Assembly (NCBI RefSeq): GCF_000720425.1
Contig: NZ_JOAJ01000008.1
Location: forward strand, 372,001 to 436,000
Reading direction: 5' to 3'
From: Nocardia rhamnosiphila NBRC 108938
GTDB taxonomy: Bacteria > Actinomycetota > Actinomycetes > Mycobacteriales > Mycobacteriaceae
Length of the DNA: 64,000 bases
Position numbers and translations under genes: made by a program. Under the pieces are notes generated by a model. That model saw nothing but the letters and a program-made list of their open reading frames with translations. It did not search any database and was not told the DNA's origin. Each line of letters opens with the position of its first letter. Position 1 is the stretch's first letter. Shown here in pieces: positions 27,140 through 36,226 of the stretch.

Positions 27140-29878
27140 GTGACCTCACCGACCACTGCGCAGCCGACGTCCGCCTCCGCCGCCCCGGGTTCCTCGGGAG
27201 ATCGGCCCACGCTGCTGCTACTGGACGGGCATTCGCTGGCCTACCGGGCCTTCTTCGCGCTGCCCGCGGAGAATTTCCAGACGGTCACCGGGCAGACCAC
27301 CAATGCGGTGTACGGGTTCACCGCCATGCTCATCAATCTGCTGCGTGACGAGAAACCGACCCATGTGGCCGCCGCCTTCGACGTCTCCCGGCAGACCTTC
27401 CGGGTGGAGGCCTACCCGGAGTACAAGGCAAACCGGTCGGCGACTCCCGACGAATTCCGCGGGCAGGTCGAACTCACCAAAGAGGTGCTGGGCGCGCTCG
27501 GTATCCGGGTGATGGCGATCGAGGGTTACGAGGCCGACGACATCATCGCCACGCTCACCAGCCAAGCCGTCCCGCAGGGATACCGGGTGTTGGTGGTCAC
27601 CGGCGACCGTGACTCGATCCAGCTGGTCTGTGACGACGTGACGGTGCTGTATCCCCGGAAAGGGGTCTCCGATCTCACCCGGTTCACTCCGGAGGAGGTC
27701 GAGAAGAAATACGGTCTCACCCCGGCGCAGTACCCGGATTACGCGGCGCTGCGTGGCGACCCCAGTGACAACCTCCCCGGTATCCCGGGCGTGGGGGAGA
27801 AGACGGCCGCCAAATGGATCCGGGAGTACGGGGATCTGAACACACTCGTCGACAAGGTGGACGAGGTCCGCGGCAAGGTCGGTGATTCGCTGCGCGCCAA
27901 TCTGAGCAGTGTGGTGCTCAACCGTCAGCTCACCGAGATGGTTCGCGACGTCCCGCTGCCCTACACCCCTGATCAGCTGGCGCAGGGGGCCTGGAACCGG
28001 GAGCGGATCCACCAGCTGTTCGACGATCTGGAATTCCGGGTACTGCGCGACCGGCTCTTCGAAACCCTGGCCCCGCCCACCGTGGAGGCCGAATCGGGTT
28101 TCGAGATCAGCGGGCGCACACTCGAGCCCGGCAGCGTGGCGGACTGGCTCGCCGAACACGCGAAATCCGGTGCCCGGCACGGTATTTCGTTGTCAGGCAC
28201 CAGTACACCGGCGGCCGGTGACGTGCGCGCGCTCGCCATCGCCGCCGCGGACGGCGAATCCGGCTATATCGATATCACCGCCCTCACCGCCGAGGACGAA
28301 TCGGCGCTCGGTGCCTGGCTCACCGATACCTCGCACAGCAAGGCCCTGCACGAGGCCAAGGGCGCGCTGCACGCGCTGCGCGGTCGCGGCTGGACGCTGG
28401 GGGGCCTGAGCAGCGATACCGCGCTGGCCGCCTATCTGGTCCGCCCGGGCCAGCGCAGCTTCAACCTCGACGATCTGTCGTTGCGGTACCTGCACCGGGA
28501 ACTGCGCACCGAGACCGAGGCCGCGCCGCAGCTCTCCCTGCTGGACGCCGAGGACGCGGTCGACGCCGAACTCGCGCAGAACGAAATGCTGCGGGCCCGC
28601 GCGGTCGCCGATCTGGCCGACGCCCTGGACGAAGAGCTCGCCAAGATCGAATCCACGCCGCTGCTCGACGAGATGGAACTGCCGCTGCTCGGGGTGCTCG
28701 CCGAACTCGAGGACGCCGGTATCGCCGTCGACACCGATCAGCTCGGCGAATTGCAGCGGCAGTTCGCGGACAAGGTCGCCGAGGCCGCGAACGCCGCCTA
28801 CGACGTGATCGGGAAGCAGATCAATCTCGGGTCGCCGAAACAGCTGCAGGTGGTGCTGTTCGACGAACTCGATATGCCCAAGACCAAGCGCACGAAGACC
28901 GGCTACACCACCGACGCGGACGCGCTGGAATCGCTCTACGAGAAGACCGAGCATCCCTTCCTGCAGCATCTGCTCGCCCACCGCGACGCCACCCGCCTCA
29001 AGGTCACCGTGGACGGCCTGCTGAAATCCGTGGCCGACGACGGCCGGATCCACACCACCTTCAACCAGACCATCGCCGCCACCGGGCGGCTGTCGTCCAC
29101 CGAGCCCAATCTGCAGAACATTCCCATCCGTACCGATACCGGCCGGATGATCCGGGACACGTTCGTGGTCGGCCCGGGCTACGAATCGCTGATGACCGCC
29201 GACTACAGCCAGATCGAGATGCGGATCATGGCCCATCTCTCCGGGGACGAGGGCCTGATCGAAGCCTTCAACTCCGGCGAGGATCTGCACAGTTTCGTCG
29301 CCTCCAAGGCGTTCGACATTCCGATCTCCGAGGTGTCCCCGGAGGTGCGCCGCCGGATCAAGGCGATGTCCTACGGTCTCGCGTACGGCCTCAGCTCCTA
29401 CGGTCTGTCCGCTCAGCTGAAGATCAGCACCCAGGAGGCGAAGGAGCAGATGGATATCTACTTCGCCCGGTTCGGCGGTATCCGCGACTATCTGCACGCC
29501 GTGGTGGAGCAGGCCCGCAAGGTGGGCTACACGCAGACCCTCTTCGGCCGGCGCCGCTATCTGCCCGACCTCGACCACAGCAACCGCCAGCGCCGCGAGG
29601 CCGCCGAGCGGATGGCGCTCAACGCCCCGATCCAGGGCACCGCCGCCGATATCATCAAGGTCGCGATGATCAATGTGCACAGCGCGCTGGCCGAATCCGG
29701 GCTGCGGTCGCGGATGCTGCTGCAGATCCACGACGAACTCGTCTTCGAGGTCGCGCCGGGTGAGCGGGAACAGTTGCGGGAGCTGGCTCGGGAGCAGATG
29801 GCCTCCGCCATCGAACTCTCTGTCCCGCTCAGTGTTTCGGTCGGCGTCGGGCGCAGCTGGGACGCGGCGGCGCACTGA
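27140..29878 (+). CDS. polA: DNA polymerase I
   Basis: The protein is 912 aa, close to mycobacterial PolA. The 5'-nuclease domain (LLLLDGHSLAYRAFFALP, EGYEADDIIAT, VTGDRDSIQLV, GDPSDNLPGIPGVGEKTA) is complete. The middle 3'-exonuclease-like domain lacks an evident DEDD set, so proofreading is probably absent. The polymerase domain has TADYSQIEMRI, RRRIKAMSYGLAYGLS (O-helix), NAPIQGTAADIIK and the catalytic LLQIHDELVFEV. It fills gaps in repair and Okazaki fragments, together with UvrA and UvrB encoded nearby. GTG 27140 is chosen from the -10 spacing and homology; the frame stays open upstream but is not protein-like. Confidence 0.97.
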   Translation: MTSPTTAQPTSASAAPGSSGDRPTLLLLDGHSLAYRAFFALPAENFQTVTGQTTNAVYGFTAMLINLLRDEKPTHVAAAFDVSRQTFRVEAYPEYKANRSATPDEFRGQVELTKEVLGALGIRVMAIEGYEADDIIATLTSQAVPQGYRVLVVTGDRDSIQLVCDDVTVLYPRKGVSDLTRFTPEEVEKKYGLTPAQYPDYAALRGDPSDNLPGIPGVGEKTAAKWIREYGDLNTLVDKVDEVRGKVGDSLRANLSSVVLNRQLTEMVRDVPLPYTPDQLAQGAWNRERIHQLFDDLEFRVLRDRLFETLAPPTVEAESGFEISGRTLEPGSVADWLAEHAKSGARHGISLSGTSTPAAGDVRALAIAAADGESGYIDITALTAEDESALGAWLTDTSHSKALHEAKGALHALRGRGWTLGGLSSDTALAAYLVRPGQRSFNLDDLSLRYLHRELRTETEAAPQLSLLDAEDAVDAELAQNEMLRARAVADLADALDEELAKIESTPLLDEMELPLLGVLAELEDAGIAVDTDQLGELQRQFADKVAEAANAAYDVIGKQINLGSPKQLQVVLFDELDMPKTKRTKTGYTTDADALESLYEKTEHPFLQHLLAHRDATRLKVTVDGLLKSVADDGRIHTTFNQTIAATGRLSSTEPNLQNIPIRTDTGRMIRDTFVVGPGYESLMTADYSQIEMRIMAHLSGDEGLIEAFNSGEDLHSFVASKAFDIPISEVSPEVRRRIKAMSYGLAYGLSSYGLSAQLKISTQEAKEQMDIYFARFGGIRDYLHAVVEQARKVGYTQTLFGRRRYLPDLDHSNRQRREAAERMALNAPIQGTAADIIKVAMINVHSALAESGLRSRMLLQIHDELVFEVAPGEREQLRELAREQMASAIELSVPLSVSVGVGRSWDAAAH

Positions 29879-30281
29879 GCCGCGCGGCGGCAGCGGTCCG
29901 CAGCGCCCGCCGGGACGGATGATCGTCGGTGGGCCCGGACCGTGCCGTGCTGTCCACAGCGGACAGAGGTCGTGACCGATTTCTGCCGCGAGGTGCCGTC
30001 TGCTCGTGCCGATCCGGTTCCGGAACCGGGATGGACGGCGATTGTGCGCCGATCAGTGGAGTATTCGGCGCGTGGCCTGTGCCCGGTACCGGGCACAGGT
30101 GTTTATGATGCTCCGCGAGTACTGCTTACCGATTCATCGGCGAATCTCGGATGCGGTACGGATATTGCTTCCGGGGTAATCGCCTGGAAATCGGGTTCGC
30201 CTGTGCGATCCGGATTTCGGGACAGTCGGCGGTGTCCGAGTTCGTGTGAATTTTCGATCCGAACATGAGGACTGGAGCACG
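29879..30281. other. gene-free region between polA and porin gene
   Basis: No convincing frame. A weak hairpin (CTGTCC/GGACAG, 29950-29966) is present. The sequence becomes AT-richer from about 30110, probably the promoter region of the porin gene. Confidence 0.5.
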
Positions 30282-31073
30282 ATGAACCACAAGTATTCAT
30301 CCATTGTGGCCACGCTCGCCGCGGTGATATCGGTCGTCACCGGCGCTGTCTCCACTGTCGATACCACGGCGCGGGCAGCGCCGGGGGAAATCGATTCCGG
30401 TGGGCTGCGCGTGGTGGCGTCCGCGAATTCCAGTACTTCCGAGCCGTCCGGTGACACGGCGATGGGGGTGCCCTTCGCGCATACGGTCAAGGTATCCGGG
30501 GACTTCTCGGTCGCCGCCGACGGCGGCTCACCGCTGCGCGGCGGTGAGATCGTCGCCGGCTATCTGCTCGGCTGCGCCGTCGATATTGCCAACGGAATCT
30601 CGGTCGCCATCGCACCGAGTGTCGGTGCCTCCACCGAGGTCGCACCTGAGGTGGGTGTCGACTTCGGGGTCGATCTCGCCCCCGGAGCGGTCGAACCGCC
30701 TATGGCCGAGCCGGACCCCGAAGGGAACGGACAGCCTATGGTCGATCCCTGGCTCGACGTGCTGACACCGCCCGAGGTCGGCGTCAGTACCGGTGTGGGT
30801 GCTGCTCTGGCGCAGGCCTTCGGTGTCGAGACCGGCCTCGCCGGCGAGCTCGCGGTCAACTTGGCGCCCGGCACGGTGACGACGGCCGTGGTCGGCGCGG
30901 CGGAACTCGACGAGGAATCGACCTTCCCGTACACCTTCGCGCACAGCAATACCCCGTTGCAGGTCAACGGCTGTCTGTCCCCGGCCTCGGCCATGCCGTT
31001 CGTCACCGTGCGTGCCGATACCCCCGGTGGCACTGTGCAGACGACGGGTTACGGCACCTCATTCATATTCTGA
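30282..31073 (+). CDS. MspA-family porin-like secreted protein
   Basis: This 263-aa protein has a Sec signal peptide (about residues 1-33, ending TARAAP). The mature part has MspA-type beta-rich segments (GGEIVAGYLLGCAVDIANGI, then the closing TVQTTGYGTSFIF). Gly/Val-rich strands alternate throughout. MspA porins let small solutes cross the mycolic-acid outer membrane. Two Cys (in LLGCAVD and NGCLSP) could pair. An acidic Pro-rich stretch in the middle (PMAEPDPEGNGQPMVDP) looks like an enlarged loop. GGAG is 6 bases before the ATG. The family call rests on pattern only. Confidence 0.68.
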   Translation: MNHKYSSIVATLAAVISVVTGAVSTVDTTARAAPGEIDSGGLRVVASANSSTSEPSGDTAMGVPFAHTVKVSGDFSVAADGGSPLRGGEIVAGYLLGCAVDIANGISVAIAPSVGASTEVAPEVGVDFGVDLAPGAVEPPMAEPDPEGNGQPMVDPWLDVLTPPEVGVSTGVGAALAQAFGVETGLAGELAVNLAPGTVTTAVVGAAELDEESTFPYTFAHSNTPLQVNGCLSPASAMPFVTVRADTPGGTVQTTGYGTSFIF

Positions 31074-31532
31074 GCGGGCCAGGCCACCGCGCCCACTGCC
31101 GGTGCCCTCGGATGCCGTCCGCTCTCGAAGTGCGGTCCGCGGCGTGGCGAGTGACGAAGGTCACTCGCCACCTGGCCGCCGTCGCTCGCGGCCCGGACGC
31201 GCGCAGCCCGGGCCGTAAAGCGATGACGGTGTGCCGTGCCTGTCGTCCGGGACTGCGGGGCCGGGTAGGCGGGCTGCGGGGCGAACAAAAGATTCGGGGG
31301 CCGATCATGGAATGTCCCAATCCGCATCGAGAAGAGCCGGTTTGCGGTCGATGGGTCGCGGTGGCGTCCGGCCCGCCGGGGGTGGGGTGCCGTTCGGCGT
31401 GGCTCGCTCGAGCTGTGTAGCCGGCGGCGCGGCGTCCGGTCGGTCACCGGCACCCGGCGGCGATTTCGGGTTGTCTGCCGGTGACCAGGGAGAACGGTAC
31501 TCGGCGGTAGGAGAAACGGCGCGCGAATATGG
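31074..31532. other. gene-free region downstream of porin gene
   Basis: It contains the hairpin at 31143-31170 and otherwise nothing I can support. A 37-codon frame from ATG 31308 (MECPNPHREEPVCGRW ...) has GGGGG upstream but no recognisable features. Confidence 0.5.
31143..31170. terminator. perfect 12-bp hairpin after porin gene
   Basis: GTGGCGAGTGAC and GTCACTCGCCAC enclose GAAG. It lies 69 bases beyond the porin stop, without a T-run. Confidence 0.6.
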
Positions 31533-31561
31533 TTGCCATCTTCCCGGGGAGTCTTTATTCT
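31533..31561 (+). promoter_or_regulatory. strong promoter of the leucine/valine leader
   Basis: The -35 TTGCCA (31533-31538), a 17-base spacer and the -10 TATTCT (31556-31561) are near consensus. The leader GTG begins 8 bases after the -10, so the leader message should be leaderless. Confidence 0.72.
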
Positions 31562-31568
31562 CGACCCC

Positions 31569-31703
31569 GTGCAAATTCCTGCCGCCGGCCTGTGTGCCGC
31601 GCCGATGTTCGCAGATCGCGACGGTGCGGTGCTCCTCTCGCGTACCGCGGAGTCGGCTCGTCGGCTACTTGCCGTAGTAGTAACCCGCCGTAGCGGGGTC
31701 TGA
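31569..31703 (+). CDS. candidate leader peptide with rare Leu/Val codons
   Basis: This 44-codon frame starts at the predicted transcript 5' end and finishes RRLLAVVVTRRSGV. The control run is CTA CTT GCC GTA GTA GTA (31665-31682); CTA, CTT and GTA are rare in a genome of this GC content, while nearby genes use CTG, CTC, GTG and GTC. The peptide resembles the ilv-type leader peptides (LVVVT-like) known upstream of actinobacterial ilvB. The stop at 31701-31703 lies inside the first RNA stem, as expected for attenuation. An internal ATG at 31605 would give 32 residues. Confidence 0.6.
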   Translation: MQIPAAGLCAAPMFADRDGAVLLSRTAESARRLLAVVVTRRSGV

Positions 31704-31740
31704 TTCGGACCGGCCCCCTCGCTGCGGGCCCCCTTTTTCT
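31695..31740 (+). promoter_or_regulatory. attenuator: mutually exclusive hairpins with T-run
   Basis: Segment 2 GGGGTC (31695-31700) can pair with segment 3 GGCCCC (31712-31717). Segment 3 can instead pair as GGCCC (31712-31716) with segment 4 GGGCC (31726-31730), followed by CCCTTTTT. A ribosome stalled at the Leu/Val codons leaves segment 2 free; one at the stop codon masks it. A LEU-element-type pseudoknot, described upstream of actinobacterial leuA, is an alternative reading. Confidence 0.55.
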
Positions 31741-31788
31741 GCTTTTGCTGGTCCCCCAAACCTGCCGACCATCTCTGGGAAGACCTAC

Positions 31789-32235
31789 GTGCTCATGACC
31801 ACACTGACTCTGGAAAACGACGCCCTGACCACGGCCGCCCCGCGCAGCCTGCGTACCGAATGCGCGGAACTGACGGCCGATCAATTCCACGACCGTTACG
31901 GCGAATGCGCCGGCCCGATCCGGCTCGCGGGCTGGTCGTCCACCGGTGCGCGCGGCGGCGCCTTCACCGCGACCCTCGAATTCGCGGGCTGGTCCCGTTC
32001 GGTCGTGGCGGCGGGCAGCCCCATCGCCGCCATGACCTCGGCACTCTACGAAGCCGGCTACCCCGTCGAGATCCTGCGGTTCCATCAGCGTCGCACGGCG
32101 GCGGGCACCGCGACCTTCGTGCAATGCGAATCCGACGGTCGCCGTGGCTGGGGCGCTGCCCTCGCCGCCGACGGCGCGGAATCCTCGGTGCGGGCCATGA
32201 TCGCCAGCGTGAACCGCCTGGGAGCGCTGCGCTAG
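31789..32235 (+). CDS. stand-alone 2-isopropylmalate synthase regulatory-type domain protein
   Basis: This 148-aa protein matches the C-terminal LeuA allosteric domain in pattern. GPIRLAGWSSTGARGGAF and GSPIAAMTSALYEAGYPVEI are followed by FVQCESDGRRGWGAALA and the ending SSVRAMIASVNRLGALR. In full LeuA this domain binds leucine and controls the catalytic barrel, but no barrel is present here, so the protein cannot make isopropylmalate. It may sense branched-chain amino acids or modulate a LeuA elsewhere. GTG 31789 has GGGAAG 6 bases upstream; ATG 31795 is an alternative. The attenuator upstream fits a branched-chain amino acid role. Confidence 0.72.
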   Translation: MLMTTLTLENDALTTAAPRSLRTECAELTADQFHDRYGECAGPIRLAGWSSTGARGGAFTATLEFAGWSRSVVAAGSPIAAMTSALYEAGYPVEILRFHQRRTAAGTATFVQCESDGRRGWGAALAADGAESSVRAMIASVNRLGALR

Positions 32236-32332
32236 GCGTACCTTCGCGTTCGCTCCGGCCGTGCGCGGGCTGTCGACGGGCTTGTGCCCGGCTGTGTCAC
32301 CAGTGGGCTACCGACCGCACCGTACGACAACG

Positions 32333-32380
32333 CGACGGCGGGCTCCACACCATCCCCGGAAAGTGTGGAGCCCGCCGTCG
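32333..32380. terminator. 18-bp bidirectional terminator
   Basis: CGACGGCGGGCTCCACAC (32333-32350) pairs perfectly with 32363-32380 around a 12-base loop. It sits between convergent genes ending at 32235 and 32391. Confidence 0.85.
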
Positions 32381-32390
32381 TTCGTCAATT

Positions 32391-32774
32391 CTATTCGGCT
32401 GCTTCGCCGTTGGTCGCCTGCTGCTCGGCGAGTTGCTGACGAACCTCATCCATATCGAGTGCCTTCACCTGGGAGACCAGGTCCTCGAGCGCCGCGGGCG
32501 GCAACGCCCCGGGCTGCGCGAAGACGAGTACACCCTCGCGGAAGGCCATGATGGTCGGGATGGACTGGATATTGGCGGCCGCGGCCAGGCCCTGTTCGGC
32601 CTCGGTATCGACCTTGCCGTGCACGACATCGGGATGCTTCTCCGACGACGCATCGTAGGTCGGGGCGAAGCTGCGGCACGGTCCGCACCAGGAAGCCCAG
32701 AAATCGACGAGTACGACGTCGTTACTGGTGACTACGTCATCGAAGTTCTGCTGCGTCAGTGTCTGGGTGGCCAT
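32391..32774 (-). CDS. thioredoxin
   Basis: This 127-aa thioredoxin has the active site WASWCGPCRSF (Cys30/Cys33), the buried Asp in VLVDFWA, and the cis-Pro loop SIPTIMAF. A short acidic tail (QQATNGEAAE) follows the fold. It is a general cytoplasmic disulfide reductant and could serve the peroxiredoxin at 5869. It is probably co-oriented with the 2H phosphoesterase gene 122 bases upstream. Family paralogues exist in actinobacteria, so I give no gene symbol. Confidence 0.95.
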   Translation of the reverse strand: MATQTLTQQNFDDVVTSNDVVLVDFWASWCGPCRSFAPTYDASSEKHPDVVHGKVDTEAEQGLAAAANIQSIPTIMAFREGVLVFAQPGALPPAALEDLVSQVKALDMDEVRQQLAEQQATNGEAAE

Positions 32775-32896
32775 GACGTCCTCTCGTGGTCGGTTTCAGG
32801 CTGTAACGCCGGCCCCGGCCGCGGTGTTCCGCGGCGGTGTCGTACGCCACCGGTCCCCACCCTACGTGGCGGGGTCCACGGTCGGTCCGGCTCCGG

Positions 32897-33430
32897 TCAG
32901 CCGTGTTCGGCGACCGACCACGCCCGGCGCTGGTCGCCGTCCCAGCGCCGGATACCCACCACGGTCGCGGTGGTGTCCCGGTCGGCCGCGACGGCGGCCA
33001 CCGCGTCACCGATCCGCTGCGGCAGGACCCGCCGCGCCAGCGTGACATGCGGTGTCCATTGGTTGGGGCGCAGATTGGCCGGGATATCAGGACACGGTTC
33101 GACCAGCTGGTGGATGCGGCGATGCCAGGCCAGCAGTTGTTCGGACGGGACCACCGCCCGCACCAGGATCGGCCGCCGCGCCCCGAACACCAGCACGCCG
33201 CCGAGACGTACCGGGAAGGGCCGGAACGGCAACCGGTCGAGCTCCTGTTCGATCCGCGGCCAGATCTGCCGGGCCACCGCCACGGTGATGTGCGGCCGGT
33301 GACTTTCGGTGTCTCCGTCGCGCCTGCCCTGTCCCAGCCCGGGCAGCCCCGCTTCGGCGAGCAGGTCCCACTGCCGCCGGATACGTTGTTCGGCCGCCTC
33401 GTCGAGCAGTAATTCCACCGACTGCACCAT
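32897..33430 (-). CDS. 2H phosphoesterase (2'-5' RNA ligase family, LigT-like)
   Basis: This 177-aa protein has the two His-x-Thr motifs that define the 2H superfamily: HITVAVA near the N-terminus and HVTLARR in the second half, spaced about 85 residues apart. Members act on 2'-5' linkages or cyclic phosphodiesters in RNA or nucleotides; the true substrate is unknown. ATG 33430 fits the first strand MVQSVELLLD. The gene lies upstream of the thioredoxin gene, same strand. Confidence 0.85.
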   Translation of the reverse strand: MVQSVELLLDEAAEQRIRRQWDLLAEAGLPGLGQGRRDGDTESHRPHITVAVARQIWPRIEQELDRLPFRPFPVRLGGVLVFGARRPILVRAVVPSEQLLAWHRRIHQLVEPCPDIPANLRPNQWTPHVTLARRVLPQRIGDAVAAVAADRDTTATVVGIRRWDGDQRRAWSVAEHG

Positions 33431-33614
33431 GATCTGCAGACGGTAGCGGGTCGGCCGCCGGAGGACGGGCGGTGGCTGTGCCGGGCGCCGCGCCCGGAGA
33501 TCAATCTTGGGTTACTCGGGGTGTGCCGCGGGCCGCGGTCGCCTACTGTGCCTGACAAGGTCGACGAGCGGCCGAGGGCCCACGATTATTCGCGAGCGGC
33601 AGGTGGTGGCGGTG

Positions 33615-34517
33615 GTGGATCGATCCGGTGCCCGGGTGCGGCGCATGGTCTGCGGGCTGGCCGGTATCGCGCTGCTGACCGGGTGCGTGACCAATGTGGA
33701 GGACACCGGGCCGGTCCCGCCCAAGGTCGCGGTGCGCGCGGTGGACGCGCTGGCCGCGCGGGTGCCGGCCGATATCGCCGCCGCCGGGGAGGTGGTGGTC
33801 GGGGTCAATGTGCCGTATCAGCCGAACGAGTACCGTGACCGGCACGGCGCGATCGTCGGTTTCGACGTGGACCTGATGGACGCGGTCACCGCGGTGCTCG
33901 GTCTGCGCGCCCGCTACACCGAATCGGCGTTCGAGAAGATCATTCCCGCGGTCCAGGCCGGTACCTACGATATCGGCATGTCCTCGATCACCGATTCGGT
34001 GGAGCGGGAGAAGCAGGTCGATTTCGTCACCTATTTCAGCGCGGGGGTGCAGTGGGCGCAGCGCACCGGCCGGCACGTCGACCCCGCGAACGCCTGCGGT
34101 AAGCGCGTCGCGGTCCAGGCGACGACCGTGGAGCACATCGAGGAAGTCCCGGCCAAGAGCGAAGCCTGTGTCGCCGCGGGCCGGGACCCGATCATCATCG
34201 ACGCGTTCGACGAACAGAGCGCGGTGACCAATGCGCTGGTCCTAGGTCAGGTGGACGCCATGTCCGCGGATTCCCCGGTCACCGCGTACGCGATCGAACA
34301 GACCGACGGCAAGATCGAACCGGCCGGCCCGATCTTCGACGCCGCGCCCTACGGGTGGGCCATCGTAAAAGGGTCGCCGCTGGCGCCGCTGCTGCGCGAC
34401 GCGCTGCAGCACCTCATCGATACCGGGCAGTACCGCCAGATCACCGAGAACTGGGGAGTCCAGGAGGGCGCGCTGCGTACCTCCGTGATCAACGGTGCGA
34501 GGGAGTCGACGCGATGA
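33615..34517 (+). CDS. polar amino acid ABC transporter, substrate-binding lipoprotein
   Basis: This protein of about 300 aa has a lipobox ALLTGC (Cys24 from this start), then a type 2 periplasmic-binding domain. That domain includes VVVGVNVPYQPNEY, GFDVDLMDAVTAVLGL, the family signature AVQAGTYDIGMSSITDSVER, and AIVKGSPLAPLLRDALQHLI. It probably binds a polar amino acid or glutamate/glutamine-like compound. Several in-frame GTGs (33603, 33606, 33612, 33615) compete; AGGTGG at 33601-33606 favours the last two. The stop overlaps the permease start by 4 bases. Confidence 0.9.
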   Translation: MDRSGARVRRMVCGLAGIALLTGCVTNVEDTGPVPPKVAVRAVDALAARVPADIAAAGEVVVGVNVPYQPNEYRDRHGAIVGFDVDLMDAVTAVLGLRARYTESAFEKIIPAVQAGTYDIGMSSITDSVEREKQVDFVTYFSAGVQWAQRTGRHVDPANACGKRVAVQATTVEHIEEVPAKSEACVAAGRDPIIIDAFDEQSAVTNALVLGQVDAMSADSPVTAYAIEQTDGKIEPAGPIFDAAPYGWAIVKGSPLAPLLRDALQHLIDTGQYRQITENWGVQEGALRTSVINGARESTR

Positions 34518-35442
34518 CCGCCGATCCGACCGGGGCCGCCGCCGCGGCCGCCGAACCCGAGCCCATCGCCGCGGTGCCGTTGCGGCGGCCCGGCCGCTGG
34601 GCGGCCGCCGCGCTGATCCTGGCGCTGGCCGGATTGTTCGTCTACGGCGCGGCCACCAATCCCGCGTACCGCTGGGATGTGTACTGGCAGTATCTGCGCG
34701 ATACCCGGATCGCGGCGGGCGCGGTGGTCACCCTGGAGCTCACCGTGCTGGCGATGGTCATCGCCGTCGTACTCGGTACCACGCTGGCGGTGATGCGGCT
34801 GTCGCCGAACCCGGTGCTGCGGGCGAGCGCCTGGGTCTACCTGTGGGTGTTCCGCGGGACCCCGGTGTACGTGCAACTGGTCTTCTGGGGGCTGGTCCCG
34901 TCGCTGTACCAGAACGTCGCGTTCGGTGTGCCCTTCGGTCCGCGCCTGTTCGAGGTCGATGTGCAGAGTTTGCAGGCCGGGTTCGCGTTCGCCGTGATCG
35001 GGCTGGGACTCAACGAGGCGGCGTATATGGCCGAGATCGTCCGGGCCGGGATCAACTCGGTCGGTGAAGGCCAGCGTGAAGCATCCATCGCGCTCGGTAT
35101 GTCCTGGTCGCAGACCATGCGGCGGACGGTGCTGCCGCAGGCCATGCGGGTGATCATCCCGCCGACCGGTAACGAACTCATCAGCATGCTGAAGACCACC
35201 GCGCTGGTCACCGCCATACCGCTCAGTACCGATCTGTTCGGCCGGGCCCGCGATATCTACGGGGTGAACTTCCTGCCCATACCGCTGCTGCTGGTCACGG
35301 CCACCTGGTATCTGGCGATCACCAGCGTGCTGATGGTCGGCCAGTACTACCTGGAGAAATACTATTCGCGGGGTATATCCCGGCAACTGACCGCGAAACA
35401 GCTCCAGGAGCTGGCCGACGCGCGCGGAGAGGTACGGGCGAA

Positions 35443-35446
<4 letters not shown>
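34514..35446 (+). CDS. polar amino acid ABC transporter permease
   Basis: This 310-aa His/Glu/Gln/Arg-type permease opens with one membrane helix ([18 protein letters not shown]). The conserved core follows: [20 protein letters not shown], the signature [16 protein letters not shown], and the EAA loop [18 protein letters not shown], then [14 protein letters not shown]. It is the only permease in the operon, so it presumably works as a homodimer. It overlaps both neighbours by 4 bases (ATGA), giving a compact three-gene transporter. Confidence 0.94.
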
Positions 35447-36213
<767 letters not shown>

Positions 36214-36226
36214 TAGCCGTCCGTGC

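Noticed and set aside
29950..29966. polA terminator hairpin
   Set aside because: Only a 6-bp stem with no T-run; too weak to call.
31231..31677. 148-codon frame over the leader region ending at TAG TAG TAA
   Set aside because: It runs through the hairpin, promoter and leader; composition is not protein-like, and the competing leader frame has control codons.
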